From: Sporosarcina sp. FSL K6-1508
GTDB taxonomy: Bacteria > Bacillota > Bacilli > Bacillales_A > Planococcaceae
Length of the DNA: 64,000 nucleotides
Direction of reading: 5' to 3'
Assembly: GCF_038007465.1 (NCBI RefSeq)
Contig: NZ_JBBOXF010000001.1
Coordinates: 4,537,001-4,601,000 of the forward strand
This document shows, one piece after another, positions 35,715 to 43,737 of the stretch (the first letter of the stretch is position 1; each line of letters opens with the position of its first letter). The translations under genes and the position numbers were made by a program. Below the pieces are notes generated by a model. It was not told where the DNA came from and ran no database searches. It was given only the letters and a program-made list of their open reading frames with translations.

Positions 35715-36650
35715 TTAACGTAGAAGTTGGAGTACACCTTGTGGCTGTTGGTTGGCTTGAGCCAACATTGCTTGAGCTGCTTGAGTCAAGATATTGTTTT
35801 TAGTGAAGTCCATCATTTCTTTCGCCATGTCGACGTCACGAATACGTGATTCTGCTGCAGTCAAGTTCTCGGAAGCTGTTCCAAGGTTATTTATTGTGTG
35901 TTCTAAACGGTTTTGATATGATCCGAGTTTGGAACGTTCTGCTGATACTGTTGCCATTGCTTTGTCGAGTACCTGAATTGCTTTTGTTGCTAAATCGTGA
36001 GTTGAAATATCCAAAGCATATTCAGTTCCTGAGCTTACATCCGTAAGCGAGTCGTTACCGCTTGCAATTACAAACTTCGCTCCTGAAGTTGCATTGGCCC
36101 CGGCACCACCTGCAATTCCCAATTTTGCAGCCCGCATATCGGCAATTTGAAGCTCTAATGATTGTCCGTTATTTGAACCTACTTGGAAATTTAGTGCAGC
36201 TCCATTACCGCCAGTTCCACCACTTGTAGTTTTGTCTCCATTAATCAACTTTTGCGTATTAAACTCGGTGTTGTTTCCAATACGGTTGATTTCCGATGTC
36301 AATTGGTTCATTTCTTTTTGAATTTCCCCACGATCTGATGTCGTGTTTGTATCGTTTGATGACTGAACAGCAAGTTCACGCATTCTTTGAAGAATCGAGT
36401 GTGTTTCGTTCAATGCACCTTCAGCTGTTTGAATAAGTGAAATACCATCTTGTGAGTTTTTTGCTGCCATATCTAGACCACGGATTTGGCCACGCATTTT
36501 TTCGGAGATTGCAAGACCTGCTGCATCGTCTCCTGCACGGTTGATTTTAAGTCCTGAAGATAGTTTCTCCAAGTTTTTTGAAGCGTTCGTGTTGTTCATA
36601 CCTAGTTGGCGGTGTGTGTTGAGTGCCGCGATGTTATGATTAATAATCAT
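35715..36650 (-). CDS. hag: Flagellin, copy 1 (most distal from csrA)
   Basis: 311 residues. Flagellin polymerises into the filament after export. Conserved D0/D1 N-terminus (MIINHNIAALNTHRQL, ~140 residues) and C-terminus (ending QPQGVLQLLR, ~85 residues) flank a short variable segment (about 145-220) rich in Gly, Ala, Ser and Thr, where surface-exposed Ser/Thr could carry glycans. No Cys. ATG 36650 has AAGGAGG 7 nt upstream; a longer in-frame extension into the leader is rejected. It has its own promoter at 36760-36786. Confidence 0.95.
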   Translation of the reverse strand: MIINHNIAALNTHRQLGMNNTNASKNLEKLSSGLKINRAGDDAAGLAISEKMRGQIRGLDMAAKNSQDGISLIQTAEGALNETHSILQRMRELAVQSSNDTNTTSDRGEIQKEMNQLTSEINRIGNNTEFNTQKLINGDKTTSGGTGGNGAALNFQVGSNNGQSLELQIADMRAAKLGIAGGAGANATSGAKFVIASGNDSLTDVSSGTEYALDISTHDLATKAIQVLDKAMATVSAERSKLGSYQNRLEHTINNLGTASENLTAAESRIRDVDMAKEMMDFTKNNILTQAAQAMLAQANQQPQGVLQLLR

Positions 36651-36675
36651 TGTATTTTCCTCCTTGAGTTTGTTC

Positions 36676-36695
36676 GGTTCACGTCCTTGTGAACC
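36676..36695 (-). promoter_or_regulatory. CsrA-type hairpin in flagellin 1 leader
   Basis: GGTTCAC and GTGAACC pair around the loop AAGGAC, presenting the AAGGA core of the CsrA site 26 nt before the ATG. The Shine-Dalgarno AAGGAGG gives a second GGA. Confidence 0.7.
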
Positions 36696-36759
36696 AGATT
36701 TGTTTTTTGATTGCGGAGTGAGAAGTCGGCCGAACTCTTCACTGTCGCTTACAGTGTTT

Positions 36760-36786
36760 ATATCGGGAATCATTACCTATTGTTTA
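36760..36786 (-). promoter_or_regulatory. Sigma-D (FliA-type) promoter of flagellin 1
   Basis: TAAA, 15-nt spacer, CCCGATAT; consensus TAAA-N15-GCCGATAT. A CACTGT-AAGCG-ACAGTG hairpin follows the predicted start site. Confidence 0.82.
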
Positions 36787-36811
36787 GCTAAACTTGTTAG
36801 ATTTCAAAACA

Positions 36812-36844
36812 AAAACACGGCCGACTTCTCGGACCGTGTTTTGT
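36812..36844 (-). terminator. Terminator of flagellin 2
   Basis: AAACACGG...CCGTGTTTTTG hairpin just downstream of the flagellin 2 stop. Confidence 0.8.
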
Positions 36845-36854
36845 TTTATAGTTT

Positions 36855-37799
36855 TTAACGTAGAAGTTGAAGTACGCCTTGCGGCTGTTGGTTGGCTTGA
36901 GCCAACATTGCTTGAGCTGCTTGAGTCAAGATGTTGTTCTTAGTGAAGTCCATCATTTCTTTCGCCATGTCGACGTCACGAATGCGTGATTCCGCTGCAG
37001 TCAAGTTCTCGGAAGCTGTTCCAAGGTTATTGATAGTGTGTTCTAAACGGTTTTGGTATGAACCGAGTTTAGAACGCTCAGCTGATACTGTTGCCATTGC
37101 TTTGTCGAGTATCTCAACAGCTTGAGTCGCTTTGTCGTGCGTAGAAATATCTAACGCATATTCGGCACCAGACGCACTAGTGTCCGTCAGTTTATTAGCA
37201 GCTGTACTAGCAAATTTAGCATCCGTAGTTGTTGTAGATCCACTTATTGTAGCCGATCCCCCTGAAGTACCTGCAATCCCCAATGCTTTTGCACGCATAT
37301 CTGAGATTTCCAATTTCAGAGCTTGACCGTTATTTGAACCTACTTGGAAGCTCAGTGCTGCACCACTTGTTGCAGTGTCTTTATTTCCGTTAATTAATTT
37401 CTGTGTATTGAATTCTGTGTTGTTTCCAATACGGTTGATTTCTGACGTAAGCTGATTCATTTCTTTTTGAATTTCACCACGATCTGATGTTGTGTTTGTG
37501 TCGTTTGAAGATTGAACCGCAAGTTCACGCATTCTTTGAAGAATCGAGTGTGTTTCGTTCAACGCACCTTCAGCTGTTTGGATGAGTGAAATACCATCCT
37601 GTGAGTTTTTCGCTGCCATATCTAAACCACGAATTTGTCCACGCATTTTTTCAGAGATTGCAAGACCCGCTGCATCGTCGCCAGCGCGGTTAATTTTAAG
37701 TCCTGAAGATAATTTCTCCAAGTTTTTTGAAGCGTTTGTGTTATTCATACCTAGTTGGCGGTGTGTGTTGAGTGCCGCGATGTTATGATTGATAATCAT
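36855..37799 (-). CDS. hag: Flagellin, copy 2
   Basis: 314 residues. First ~145 and last ~85 residues are virtually identical to copy 1. The variable part (about 150-228) has a distinctive Ser/Thr run (SGGSATISGSTTTTDAKF), the longest of the five. Own promoter, leader and terminator. Confidence 0.95.
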   Translation of the reverse strand: MIINHNIAALNTHRQLGMNNTNASKNLEKLSSGLKINRAGDDAAGLAISEKMRGQIRGLDMAAKNSQDGISLIQTAEGALNETHSILQRMRELAVQSSNDTNTTSDRGEIQKEMNQLTSEINRIGNNTEFNTQKLINGNKDTATSGAALSFQVGSNNGQALKLEISDMRAKALGIAGTSGGSATISGSTTTTDAKFASTAANKLTDTSASGAEYALDISTHDKATQAVEILDKAMATVSAERSKLGSYQNRLEHTINNLGTASENLTAAESRIRDVDMAKEMMDFTKNNILTQAAQAMLAQANQQPQGVLQLLR

Positions 37800-37825
37800 T
37801 GTTGTTTTCCTCCTTGAGTGTGTTC

Positions 37826-37845
37826 AGTCCACGTCCTTGTGAACC
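37826..37845 (-). promoter_or_regulatory. CsrA-type hairpin in flagellin 2 leader
   Basis: Same loop AAGGAC; one stem pair is changed (GGTTCAC with GTGGACT), which weakens but keeps the hairpin. Confidence 0.62.
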
Positions 37846-37909
37846 AAATTTGTTATTTGATTGCGGAGTGAGTAGTCGGCCGAACTCTTCACTGTCGCTT
37901 ACTGTGTTT

Positions 37910-37936
37910 ATATCGGGAATCATTACCTATTGTTTA
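37910..37936 (-). promoter_or_regulatory. Sigma-D promoter of flagellin 2
   Basis: TAAA-N15-CCCGATAT, with the same downstream leader start as copy 1. Confidence 0.82.
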
Positions 37937-37961
37937 GCTAGATTTGTTAGATTTCAAAACA

Positions 37962-37990
37962 AAAACACGGCCGATTACTCGGACCGTGTT
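37962..37990 (-). terminator. Terminator of flagellin 3
   Basis: AACACGG and CCGTGTT stem followed by TTTGTTTTG on the minus strand. Confidence 0.75.
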
Positions 37991-38007
37991 ATATATTAAT
38001 GATAGTA

Positions 38008-38934
38008 TTAACGTAGAAGTTGAAGTACACCTTGTGGCTGTTGGTTGGCTTGAGCCAACATTGCTTGAGCTGCTTGAGTCAAGATATTGTTCTTAGTGAA
38101 GTCCATCATTTCTTTCGCCATGTCGACGTCACGAATACGTGATTCTGCTGCTGTCAAGTTCTCGGATGCTGTTCCAAGGTTGTTGATTGTGTGTTCTAAA
38201 CGGTTTTGGTATGAACCGAGTTTAGAACGTTCAGCTGATACTGTTGCCATTGCTTTGTCAAGTACTTCGATTGCAGCTGTAGCACTTGCATGAGTAGATA
38301 TATCTAACGCAAACTCAGTTCCAGTACCAGCACTTGTATCAGTCAAGACATTTCCAGATCCCGCTGCGAAAGCCGAGCCACTAACTGTTCCAGCTGTTGA
38401 TGCTGTAACATGTGCAATACCTAATTTAACTGCCCTCATATCAGAAATATTGAGTTCTAAAGCTTGTCCATTGTTAGAACCTACTTGGAAGCTCATAACG
38501 CCAGAAGCTGTTGATTTGTCTCCATTAATCAATTTCTGAGTATTAAATTCTGTATTATTCCCAATACGGTTGATTTCAGATGTCAGCTGGTTCATTTCTT
38601 TTTGAATTTCGCCGCGATCTGAAGTTGTGTTCGTATCGTTTGAAGATTGAACCGCAAGTTCGCGCATCCGTTGAAGGATGGAATGTGTTTCATTCAATGC
38701 TCCCTCGGCTGTTTGAATAAGTGAAATTCCGTCTTGTGAGTTTTTTGCCGCCATATCTAGACCGCGAATTTGTCCACGCATTTTTTCAGAGATTGCAAGG
38801 CCCGCCGCATCGTCTCCAGCACGGTTGATTTTAAGTCCTGAAGATAGTTTCTCCAAGTTTTTTGAAGCGTTCGTGTTGTTCATGCCTAGTTGGCGGTGTG
38901 TGTTAAGTGCTGCGATATTGTGATTAATTATCAT
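38008..38934 (-). CDS. hag: Flagellin, copy 3
   Basis: 308 residues. The variable part reads HVTASTAGTVSGSAFAAGSG near its centre. ATG 38934 is set by the conserved N-terminus and AAGGAGG; the leader frame happens to be open upstream with an in-frame ATG, but that would add the leader to the protein and is rejected. ATT-rich spacing between the ribosome site and ATG differs slightly from copies 1 and 2. Confidence 0.95.
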   Translation of the reverse strand: MIINHNIAALNTHRQLGMNNTNASKNLEKLSSGLKINRAGDDAAGLAISEKMRGQIRGLDMAAKNSQDGISLIQTAEGALNETHSILQRMRELAVQSSNDTNTTSDRGEIQKEMNQLTSEINRIGNNTEFNTQKLINGDKSTASGVMSFQVGSNNGQALELNISDMRAVKLGIAHVTASTAGTVSGSAFAAGSGNVLTDTSAGTGTEFALDISTHASATAAIEVLDKAMATVSAERSKLGSYQNRLEHTINNLGTASENLTAAESRIRDVDMAKEMMDFTKNNILTQAAQAMLAQANQQPQGVLQLLR

Positions 38935-38960
38935 TATTTTTTTCCTCCTTGAGTGTGTTC

Positions 38961-38980
38961 GGTTCACGTCCTTGTGAACC
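38961..38980 (-). promoter_or_regulatory. CsrA-type hairpin in flagellin 3 leader
   Basis: Perfect 7-bp stem GGTTCAC/GTGAACC, loop AAGGAC. Confidence 0.7.
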
Positions 38981-39044
38981 GGATTTGGTTGTTGCTTACG
39001 AGGTGAAAAGTCGGCCGAACTTTTCACTGTCGCTTACAGTGTTT

Positions 39045-39071
39045 ATATCGGGAATCATTACCTATTGTTTA
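39045..39071 (-). promoter_or_regulatory. Sigma-D promoter of flagellin 3
   Basis: TAAA-N15-CCCGATAT. Confidence 0.82.
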
Positions 39072-39094
39072 GCAAAACTTGTTAAGATTTCAAA

Positions 39095-39127
39095 ACAAAA
39101 ACACGGTCAATTGCTCGGACCGTGTTT
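39095..39127 (-). terminator. Terminator of flagellin 4
   Basis: AAACACGGTC...GACCGTGTTTTTG hairpin. Confidence 0.8.
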
Positions 39128-39143
39128 TATGTTAAATATTATA

Positions 39144-40052
39144 TTAACGTAGAAGTTGAAGTACGCCTTGTGGCTGTTGGTTGGCTTGAGCCAACATTGC
39201 TTGTGCCGCTTGAGTCAAGATGTTGTTCTTAGTGAAGTCCATCATTTCTTTCGCCATGTCGACGTCACGAATGCGCGATTCCGCTGCAGTCAAGTTCTCA
39301 GAAGCTGTTCCAAGGTTGTTGATTGTGTGTTCTAAGCGGTTTTGGTATGAACCGAGTTTAGAACGTTCAGACGATACTTTAGCCATTGCATCGTCAAGCA
39401 CTTCGATTGCAGCAGTTGCTTTCGCATGAGTAGAAATATCTAAAGCGTATTCTGATACCGCAGCATCACTACTATCAGTCAATGTATTTCCAGATCCAGT
39501 TGTAAAGGCAGTACCACTAGTACTTGAAATCCCTAATGCACTGGCCCTCATATCTGCGATTTCCAATTTCAATGATTGACCATTATTTGAACCTACTTGG
39601 AAGCTCAATGCTGCACCACTTGTCGCACTGTCCTTATCACCATTAATTAGTTTTTGCGTGTTGAATTCTGTATTGTTTCCAATACGGTTAATTTCAGATG
39701 TAAGCTGGTTCATTTCCTTTTGAATTTCACCGCGATCTGATGTTGTGTTTGTATCGTTTGAAGATTGAACCGCAAGTTCGCGCATCCGTTGAAGGATGGA
39801 ATGTGTTTCATTCAATGCTCCCTCGGCTGTTTGAATAAGTGAAATTCCGTCTTGTGAGTTTTTTGCCGCCATATCTAGACCACGAATTTGTCCACGCATT
39901 TTTTCAGAGATTGCAAGACCCGCCGCATCGTCTCCAGCACGGTTGATTTTAAGTCCTGAAGATAGTTTCTCCAAGTTTTTTGAAGCGTTCATGTTATTCA
40001 TGCCTAGTTGGCGGTGTGTGTTGAGCGCTGCGATGTTGTGATTAATAATCAT
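39144..40052 (-). CDS. hag: Flagellin, copy 4
   Basis: 302 residues, the shortest of the five because its variable region (SSTSGTAFTTGSGNTLTDSS) is shortest. It carries N-terminal Met instead of Thr in the NNMNASKNL segment, shared only with copy 5, and has KVSSERSKLGS where copies 1-3 have TVSAERSKLGS. Confidence 0.95.
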   Translation of the reverse strand: MIINHNIAALNTHRQLGMNNMNASKNLEKLSSGLKINRAGDDAAGLAISEKMRGQIRGLDMAAKNSQDGISLIQTAEGALNETHSILQRMRELAVQSSNDTNTTSDRGEIQKEMNQLTSEINRIGNNTEFNTQKLINGDKDSATSGAALSFQVGSNNGQSLKLEIADMRASALGISSTSGTAFTTGSGNTLTDSSDAAVSEYALDISTHAKATAAIEVLDDAMAKVSSERSKLGSYQNRLEHTINNLGTASENLTAAESRIRDVDMAKEMMDFTKNNILTQAAQAMLAQANQQPQGVLQLLR

Positions 40053-40076
40053 TATTTTTCCTCCTTGAGTGTGTTC

Positions 40077-40096
40077 GGTTCACGTCCTTGTGAACC
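40077..40096 (-). promoter_or_regulatory. CsrA-type hairpin in flagellin 4 leader
   Basis: Perfect 7-bp stem, loop AAGGAC. Confidence 0.7.
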
Positions 40097-40160
40097 GGAT
40101 TTAGTTGTTGCTTGCGAGGTGAAAAGTCGGCCGAACTTTTTACTGTCGCTTACAGTGTTT

Positions 40161-40187
40161 ATATCGGGAATCATTACCTATTGTTTA
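40161..40187 (-). promoter_or_regulatory. Sigma-D promoter of flagellin 4
   Basis: TAAA-N15-CCCGATAT. Confidence 0.82.
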
Positions 40188-40209
40188 TCTAGACTTGTTA
40201 AATTTCAAA

Positions 40210-40245
40210 ATAAAAAATGGTCCAATTGCTCAGACCGTGTTTTAT
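40210..40245 (-). terminator. Terminator of flagellin 5
   Basis: Weaker than the others: GGTC...GACC stem, then ATTTTTTATTTT on the minus strand. Read-through into copy 4 is possible. Confidence 0.55.
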
Positions 40246-40258
40246 ATTAGAGAGGGTA

Positions 40259-41197
40259 TTAACGTAGAAGTTGAAGTACACCTTGTGGCTGTTGGTTGGC
40301 TTGAGCCAACATTGCTTGTGCAGCTTGAGTCAAGATGTTGTTCTTAGTGAAGTCCATCATTTCTTTCGCCATGTCGACGTCACGAATGCGTGATTCCGCT
40401 GCAGTCAAGTTCTCGGAAGCTGTTCCAAGGTTATTGATTGTGTGTTCTAAACGGTTTTGGTATGAACCAAGTTTAGATCGTTCAGCTGATACTTTAGCCA
40501 TTGCAATGTCAAGTACTTCAACAGCTTTTGTAGCTTTTGTATGACTTGTAATATCAAGCGCATATTCATCCCCAGCAGAAACGTCTGTTAACTTATCAGT
40601 ATCTGCAGCCGCTGCAAATGATGCACCACTAGTACCAGCTGATCCGGAAACTTTGGCTGAATCTTCAGCAGCACCTGCTATTCCTAAGCTAGCAGCACGC
40701 ATATCAGCAATTTCTAATTTTAGGGCCTGTCCATTATTTGAACCCACCTGAAAGCTCATCGCATTGCCTGAACCTGTTTTATCACCATTAATCAATTTCT
40801 GGGTGTTGAATTCTGTGTTATTCCCAATACGATTGATTTCTGATGTTAATTGGTTCATTTCTTTTTGGATTTCACCACGATCGGATGTTGTGTTTGTATC
40901 ATTTGATGACTGAACGGCAAGTTCGCGCATCCGTTGAAGAATGGAATGTGTTTCATTTAATGCGCCTTCAGCTGTTTGAATAAGTGAAATACCATCTTGT
41001 GAGTTTTTTGCCGCCATATCTAGACCACGAATTTGTCCACGCATTTTTTCAGAGATTGCAAGACCCGCCGCATCGTCTCCAGCACGGTTGATTTTAAGTC
41101 CTGAAGATAGTTTCTCCAAGTTTTTTGAAGCGTTCATGTTATTCATGCCTAGTTGGCGGTGTGTGTTGAGTGCCGCGATGTTGTGATTAATAATCAT
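40259..41197 (-). CDS. hag: Flagellin, copy 5 (next to csrA)
   Basis: 312 residues. The variable part (GAAEDSAKVSGSAGTSGASF) is more acidic than in the others, with DTDKLTDVSAGDEYALDITSH. It occupies the position of the single hag of B. subtilis, directly after csrA, so it may be the ancestral copy. Its leader and promoter have diverged most. Confidence 0.95.
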   Translation of the reverse strand: MIINHNIAALNTHRQLGMNNMNASKNLEKLSSGLKINRAGDDAAGLAISEKMRGQIRGLDMAAKNSQDGISLIQTAEGALNETHSILQRMRELAVQSSNDTNTTSDRGEIQKEMNQLTSEINRIGNNTEFNTQKLINGDKTGSGNAMSFQVGSNNGQALKLEIADMRAASLGIAGAAEDSAKVSGSAGTSGASFAAAADTDKLTDVSAGDEYALDITSHTKATKAVEVLDIAMAKVSAERSKLGSYQNRLEHTINNLGTASENLTAAESRIRDVDMAKEMMDFTKNNILTQAAQAMLAQANQQPQGVLQLLR

Positions 41198-41221
41198 TAT
41201 TTTTCCTCCTTGAGTGTGTTC

Positions 41222-41241
41222 GGTTCACGTCCTTGTAAACC
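41222..41241 (-). promoter_or_regulatory. CsrA-type hairpin in flagellin 5 leader
   Basis: GGTTTAC pairs with GTGAACC through one G-U pair; loop AAGGAC. Confidence 0.66.
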
Positions 41242-41305
41242 GGATTTGGTTGTTGCTTGCGGAGTGAAGGGCCGACCGAACTCTTTACTACCGCTCACAG
41301 TACTT

Positions 41306-41332
41306 ATATCGGATAGGTAACTGTCGTGTTTA
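41306..41332 (-). promoter_or_regulatory. Sigma-D promoter of flagellin 5
   Basis: TAAA-N15-TCCGATAT, with a spacer sequence unlike the other four. It lies just after the csrA stop. Confidence 0.78.
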
Positions 41333-41349
41333 GCCTTTTTAGTAGTAAG

Positions 41350-41571
41350 CTAGTTTTTCTTTGTAAGTTGTGAAAATAGAGTAGAGTCCACTATCGTTGC
41401 TTCTGCGTTTGATTGGGAGATGGAAAGGACAAGTTCCCCACGAAGGATATCCACAGATTTTGGTGCTTCGATACCGATTCGAACCGTGTCACCCTTCACT
41501 TCCAAGATGCGTAGCTCGATGTCATCACCGATTTGGATTGTTTCGTTCGTTTTTCGCGATAGTACGAGCAT
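41350..41571 (-). CDS. csrA: Carbon storage/translational regulator CsrA
   Basis: 73 residues. An RNA-binding dimer that blocks translation of flagellin mRNA by covering the ribosome site. N-terminal MLVLSRKTNETIQIGDDIELRIL and APKSVDILRGE carry the conserved beta strands and the RNA-contacting R (in VDILRGE). The start lies just after the fliW stop with a GGGGGG run as ribosome site. All five flagellin leaders 3' of it display AAGGA hairpins, its presumed targets. FliW, encoded immediately upstream, is the known antagonist. Confidence 0.95.
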   Translation of the reverse strand: MLVLSRKTNETIQIGDDIELRILEVKGDTVRIGIEAPKSVDILRGELVLSISQSNAEATIVDSTLFSQLTKKN

Positions 41572-41572
41572 G

Positions 41573-42019
41573 TCAGTCCCCCCCCTTCCCGGCTGTTAGT
41601 GAACCGATTGGGTGACGTATGGGAAATATGTTATCGTTCAGGATCATCTGTTTCGCTTTTTTTGTTTTCGTTTGGAAGATAAGTGGCGCTTGTAGATTGA
41701 TTGTTGATGATTCGAATGGCTCTTTTAAGGATAAAACTCCCAAAATAAAGACGTCTTGCTCTTTTTCGATGTTTAATAGGTCGATTGTCGGTTCATCCAC
41801 GGTGAAGGAGTAGTCTCCTGCGAGCGTGTATGGGTTTGCAACGATAAGTGCGACATCAGTTGTTTTAGTTGATTGAAGTACTTGGAAAAGATCATTGTCT
41901 TCAATAGGGAGGAGTGCGAATTCTTTTTCGGCTTCGAAGCCAGGGATGCCTTTTGGAAAGTTCCATGTTTGGTCGATTTGAATTTCGAGTGAGCCGTGGA
42001 ATTTTGTTTGGATTATCAC
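41573..42019 (-). CDS. fliW: Flagellar assembly factor FliW
   Basis: 148 residues. FliW binds CsrA and, alternatively, cytosolic flagellin; flagellin build-up frees FliW from CsrA or the reverse, giving feedback on translation. Family features: FPKGIPGFEAEKEFALLPIEDND, LQS, LIVANPYTLAGDYSFTVDE and a C-terminal LTAGKGGD tail that lengthens the usual end. GTG start with AAGGAG 7 nt upstream. One base separates it from csrA. Confidence 0.94.
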   Translation of the reverse strand: MIIQTKFHGSLEIQIDQTWNFPKGIPGFEAEKEFALLPIEDNDLFQVLQSTKTTDVALIVANPYTLAGDYSFTVDEPTIDLLNIEKEQDVFILGVLSLKEPFESSTINLQAPLIFQTKTKKAKQMILNDNIFPIRHPIGSLTAGKGGD

Positions 42020-42182
42020 GTTATCTTCTCCTTTTAAATTGTTATTGATAGTTTATAACTTCCTATGTCAGAAACAAAATAGACCGGCATTTGCCAGTTT
42101 ATTAGGTATGTATATACATTCGAATGCCAAGCGGCTGTTTTACGTTGCGCAGACATCCTCGCATCTCTATATGTATATTCAT

Positions 42183-42737
42183 TTAATATTTGACATCGAT
42201 TTGGATGGATGGGTATTGTTCCATCTGTCCGGTTACTTTGCCTTGTGTATAGTTATGGATTGGTTTATTGATTTGGACGTCGTTAATGGATTTTTGTGGT
42301 GTTGCTTGGATGTTAAGTGTTCCCGGTTGGATGGCCATTTGAATTTGGGATCGGTTGCCTACGAATCGGATGCCAAGTGGTGCGGGTGACGGGGTAGTAT
42401 TTTGTTTGGCAATCGCTGCAATCGCGTTACCGCCGTTGCCAATTTTCACTAGTTGCCGTCCTTCTTGCGCCCGTCTTGCGATACCTTCCATTGCACCTTG
42501 TTTGCCCAGTTGTGCGTACTCATTGCTTCGTCTGAATACACTCTTCATGTCGACATCTGCACGCGCTTCAGTTGTGTCGAGTGAGAGTTGCGGCCTTGTT
42601 GTGGATATTTCTAAAATGGCGGCTGGTTGTTGTTGGGATAGTGTTGCTCTAGGTTGCTCGATTTCTTGGCTCGGTTTTGTCATTTGAAGACCGAGAATTC
42701 CCTTTGTTGTTTGAATTTGTAATTGTGGGATGTTCAC
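42183..42737 (-). CDS. yviE: DUF6470-family protein, YviE-like
   Basis: 184 residues. It corresponds in position to B. subtilis yviE, between flgL and fliW. N-terminal IPQLQIQTTKGILGLQ and repeated short strand motifs PRATL, RPQLSLDTTEARADVDMKS are characteristic, followed by a helical RRSNEYAQLGKQGAMEGIARRAQEG. No signal peptide. GTG 42737 is preferred because AAGGTG stands 6 nt upstream. Function unknown; conserved linkage suggests a role in flagellar filament or hook-junction assembly. Confidence 0.8.
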   Translation of the reverse strand: MNIPQLQIQTTKGILGLQMTKPSQEIEQPRATLSQQQPAAILEISTTRPQLSLDTTEARADVDMKSVFRRSNEYAQLGKQGAMEGIARRAQEGRQLVKIGNGGNAIAAIAKQNTTPSPAPLGIRFVGNRSQIQMAIQPGTLNIQATPQKSINDVQINKPIHNYTQGKVTGQMEQYPSIQIDVKY

Positions 42738-42753
42738 TATTGTCACCTTCTAA

Positions 42754-42786
42754 AGAAAGCGTTTGGAGGTTCTCCAAACGCTTTCT
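42754..42786 (-). terminator. Hairpin between flgL and yviE
   Basis: Perfect 15-bp stem AGAAAGCGTTTGGAG with 3-nt loop, then TTTAG. Probably a partial terminator or mRNA-processing structure inside the operon. Confidence 0.6.
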
Positions 42787-42843
42787 GCGATTTTATTCAG
42801 CTTATTCCAGATAACCATGACATCACTTATGCTAAGTTAGGAT

Positions 42844-43719
42844 TTAACGAAGGAAGTCTACTAGTGATGGCTGGATAATGCGTGCGCCTACTGAGAGAGC
42901 CGCGTTATGGATTGCTTCCTGGGTAAGCATGTCAGTAATGACTTTTTCGTAGTCGATGTCTTCATTTTCCGATTGTTGTTTTTTGGCTGCGCCTTCTTGC
43001 ATTTCGAGACGGTTGTGCATCAGTTCTGCACGATTAGAACGTGCGCCGATATCGGCACGACTCGTGAGTACAGCATCCAATTGTGTATCGATTTGTTTAA
43101 TGGCTTCTCCAAAATCAACATCATCATCACCGGCTGTAATAACTTTAAACAATTCATCTATTCCTTCAAATAAAGCAGTTGCATTTGTATTAACTTTCAA
43201 ATTCACTCCATCAAACACTTCAATTTCTATGCTTTTGTCAAATGCTGTCGTATCCGCTGGGAACGACTTTGCTACTTTATCGTATAAGGGCTTATCTGTC
43301 ATCGTTCCACTAAAAATATACTTGTCGCCAACTTTTGTATTCGCAAGATCCTGAATTTGTTCTTGTAGTTGCTTAAGTTCGATTTTGATTTTATCCCGAT
43401 CTTCTGGAGTCATTGCACCAGTATTTGCTGCATTCGTGACCAGTTCTTTAGCGCGGTGCAATGCTTGCCCGACGTTATCCAAGGCATCGTCCGAACTGTC
43501 CAGCCAATTGTTCACTTCGCCAAGATTTTTCTGATACTGAGCGACTTTGTCCACTTGCATGCGATAGCCCATCCCTTTCATGACGACGACTGGATCGTCG
43601 GATGGACGATTCACTTTTTTCCCAGAGGACAATTGTTCTTGTAGTTTACCCATTTTATTGTAGCTCGATGTCAAGTTGCGGAGCATATTATTGGATAACA
43701 TTGATTGTGTTACACGCAT
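42844..43719 (-). CDS. flgL: Flagellar hook-filament junction protein FlgL (HAP3)
   Basis: 291 residues. Flagellin-like ends: MRVTQSMLSNNMLRNLTSSY and QLSSGKKVNRPSDDPV at the start, and a C-terminal ITDMLTQEAIHNAALSVGARIIQPSLVDFLR. FlgL joins FlgK to the filament. The N-terminal SSGKKVNRPSDDP motif is diagnostic. Ribosome site GAAGGGGGAA is clear. Located 18 bp after flgK. Confidence 0.95.
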   Translation of the reverse strand: MRVTQSMLSNNMLRNLTSSYNKMGKLQEQLSSGKKVNRPSDDPVVVMKGMGYRMQVDKVAQYQKNLGEVNNWLDSSDDALDNVGQALHRAKELVTNAANTGAMTPEDRDKIKIELKQLQEQIQDLANTKVGDKYIFSGTMTDKPLYDKVAKSFPADTTAFDKSIEIEVFDGVNLKVNTNATALFEGIDELFKVITAGDDDVDFGEAIKQIDTQLDAVLTSRADIGARSNRAELMHNRLEMQEGAAKKQQSENEDIDYEKVITDMLTQEAIHNAALSVGARIIQPSLVDFLR

Positions 43720-43737
43720 TTAATTGGTTCCCCCTTC

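Noticed and set aside
38935..39027. N-terminally extended flagellin 3
   Set aside because: The extension encodes leader DNA with the CsrA hairpin; the conserved start and ribosome site are at 38934.
35715..41332. Regularly spaced repeats that could be taken for a CRISPR-like array
   Set aside because: The repeated units are whole flagellin genes with their leaders and terminators, hundreds of bases long; there are no short repeat-spacer units.
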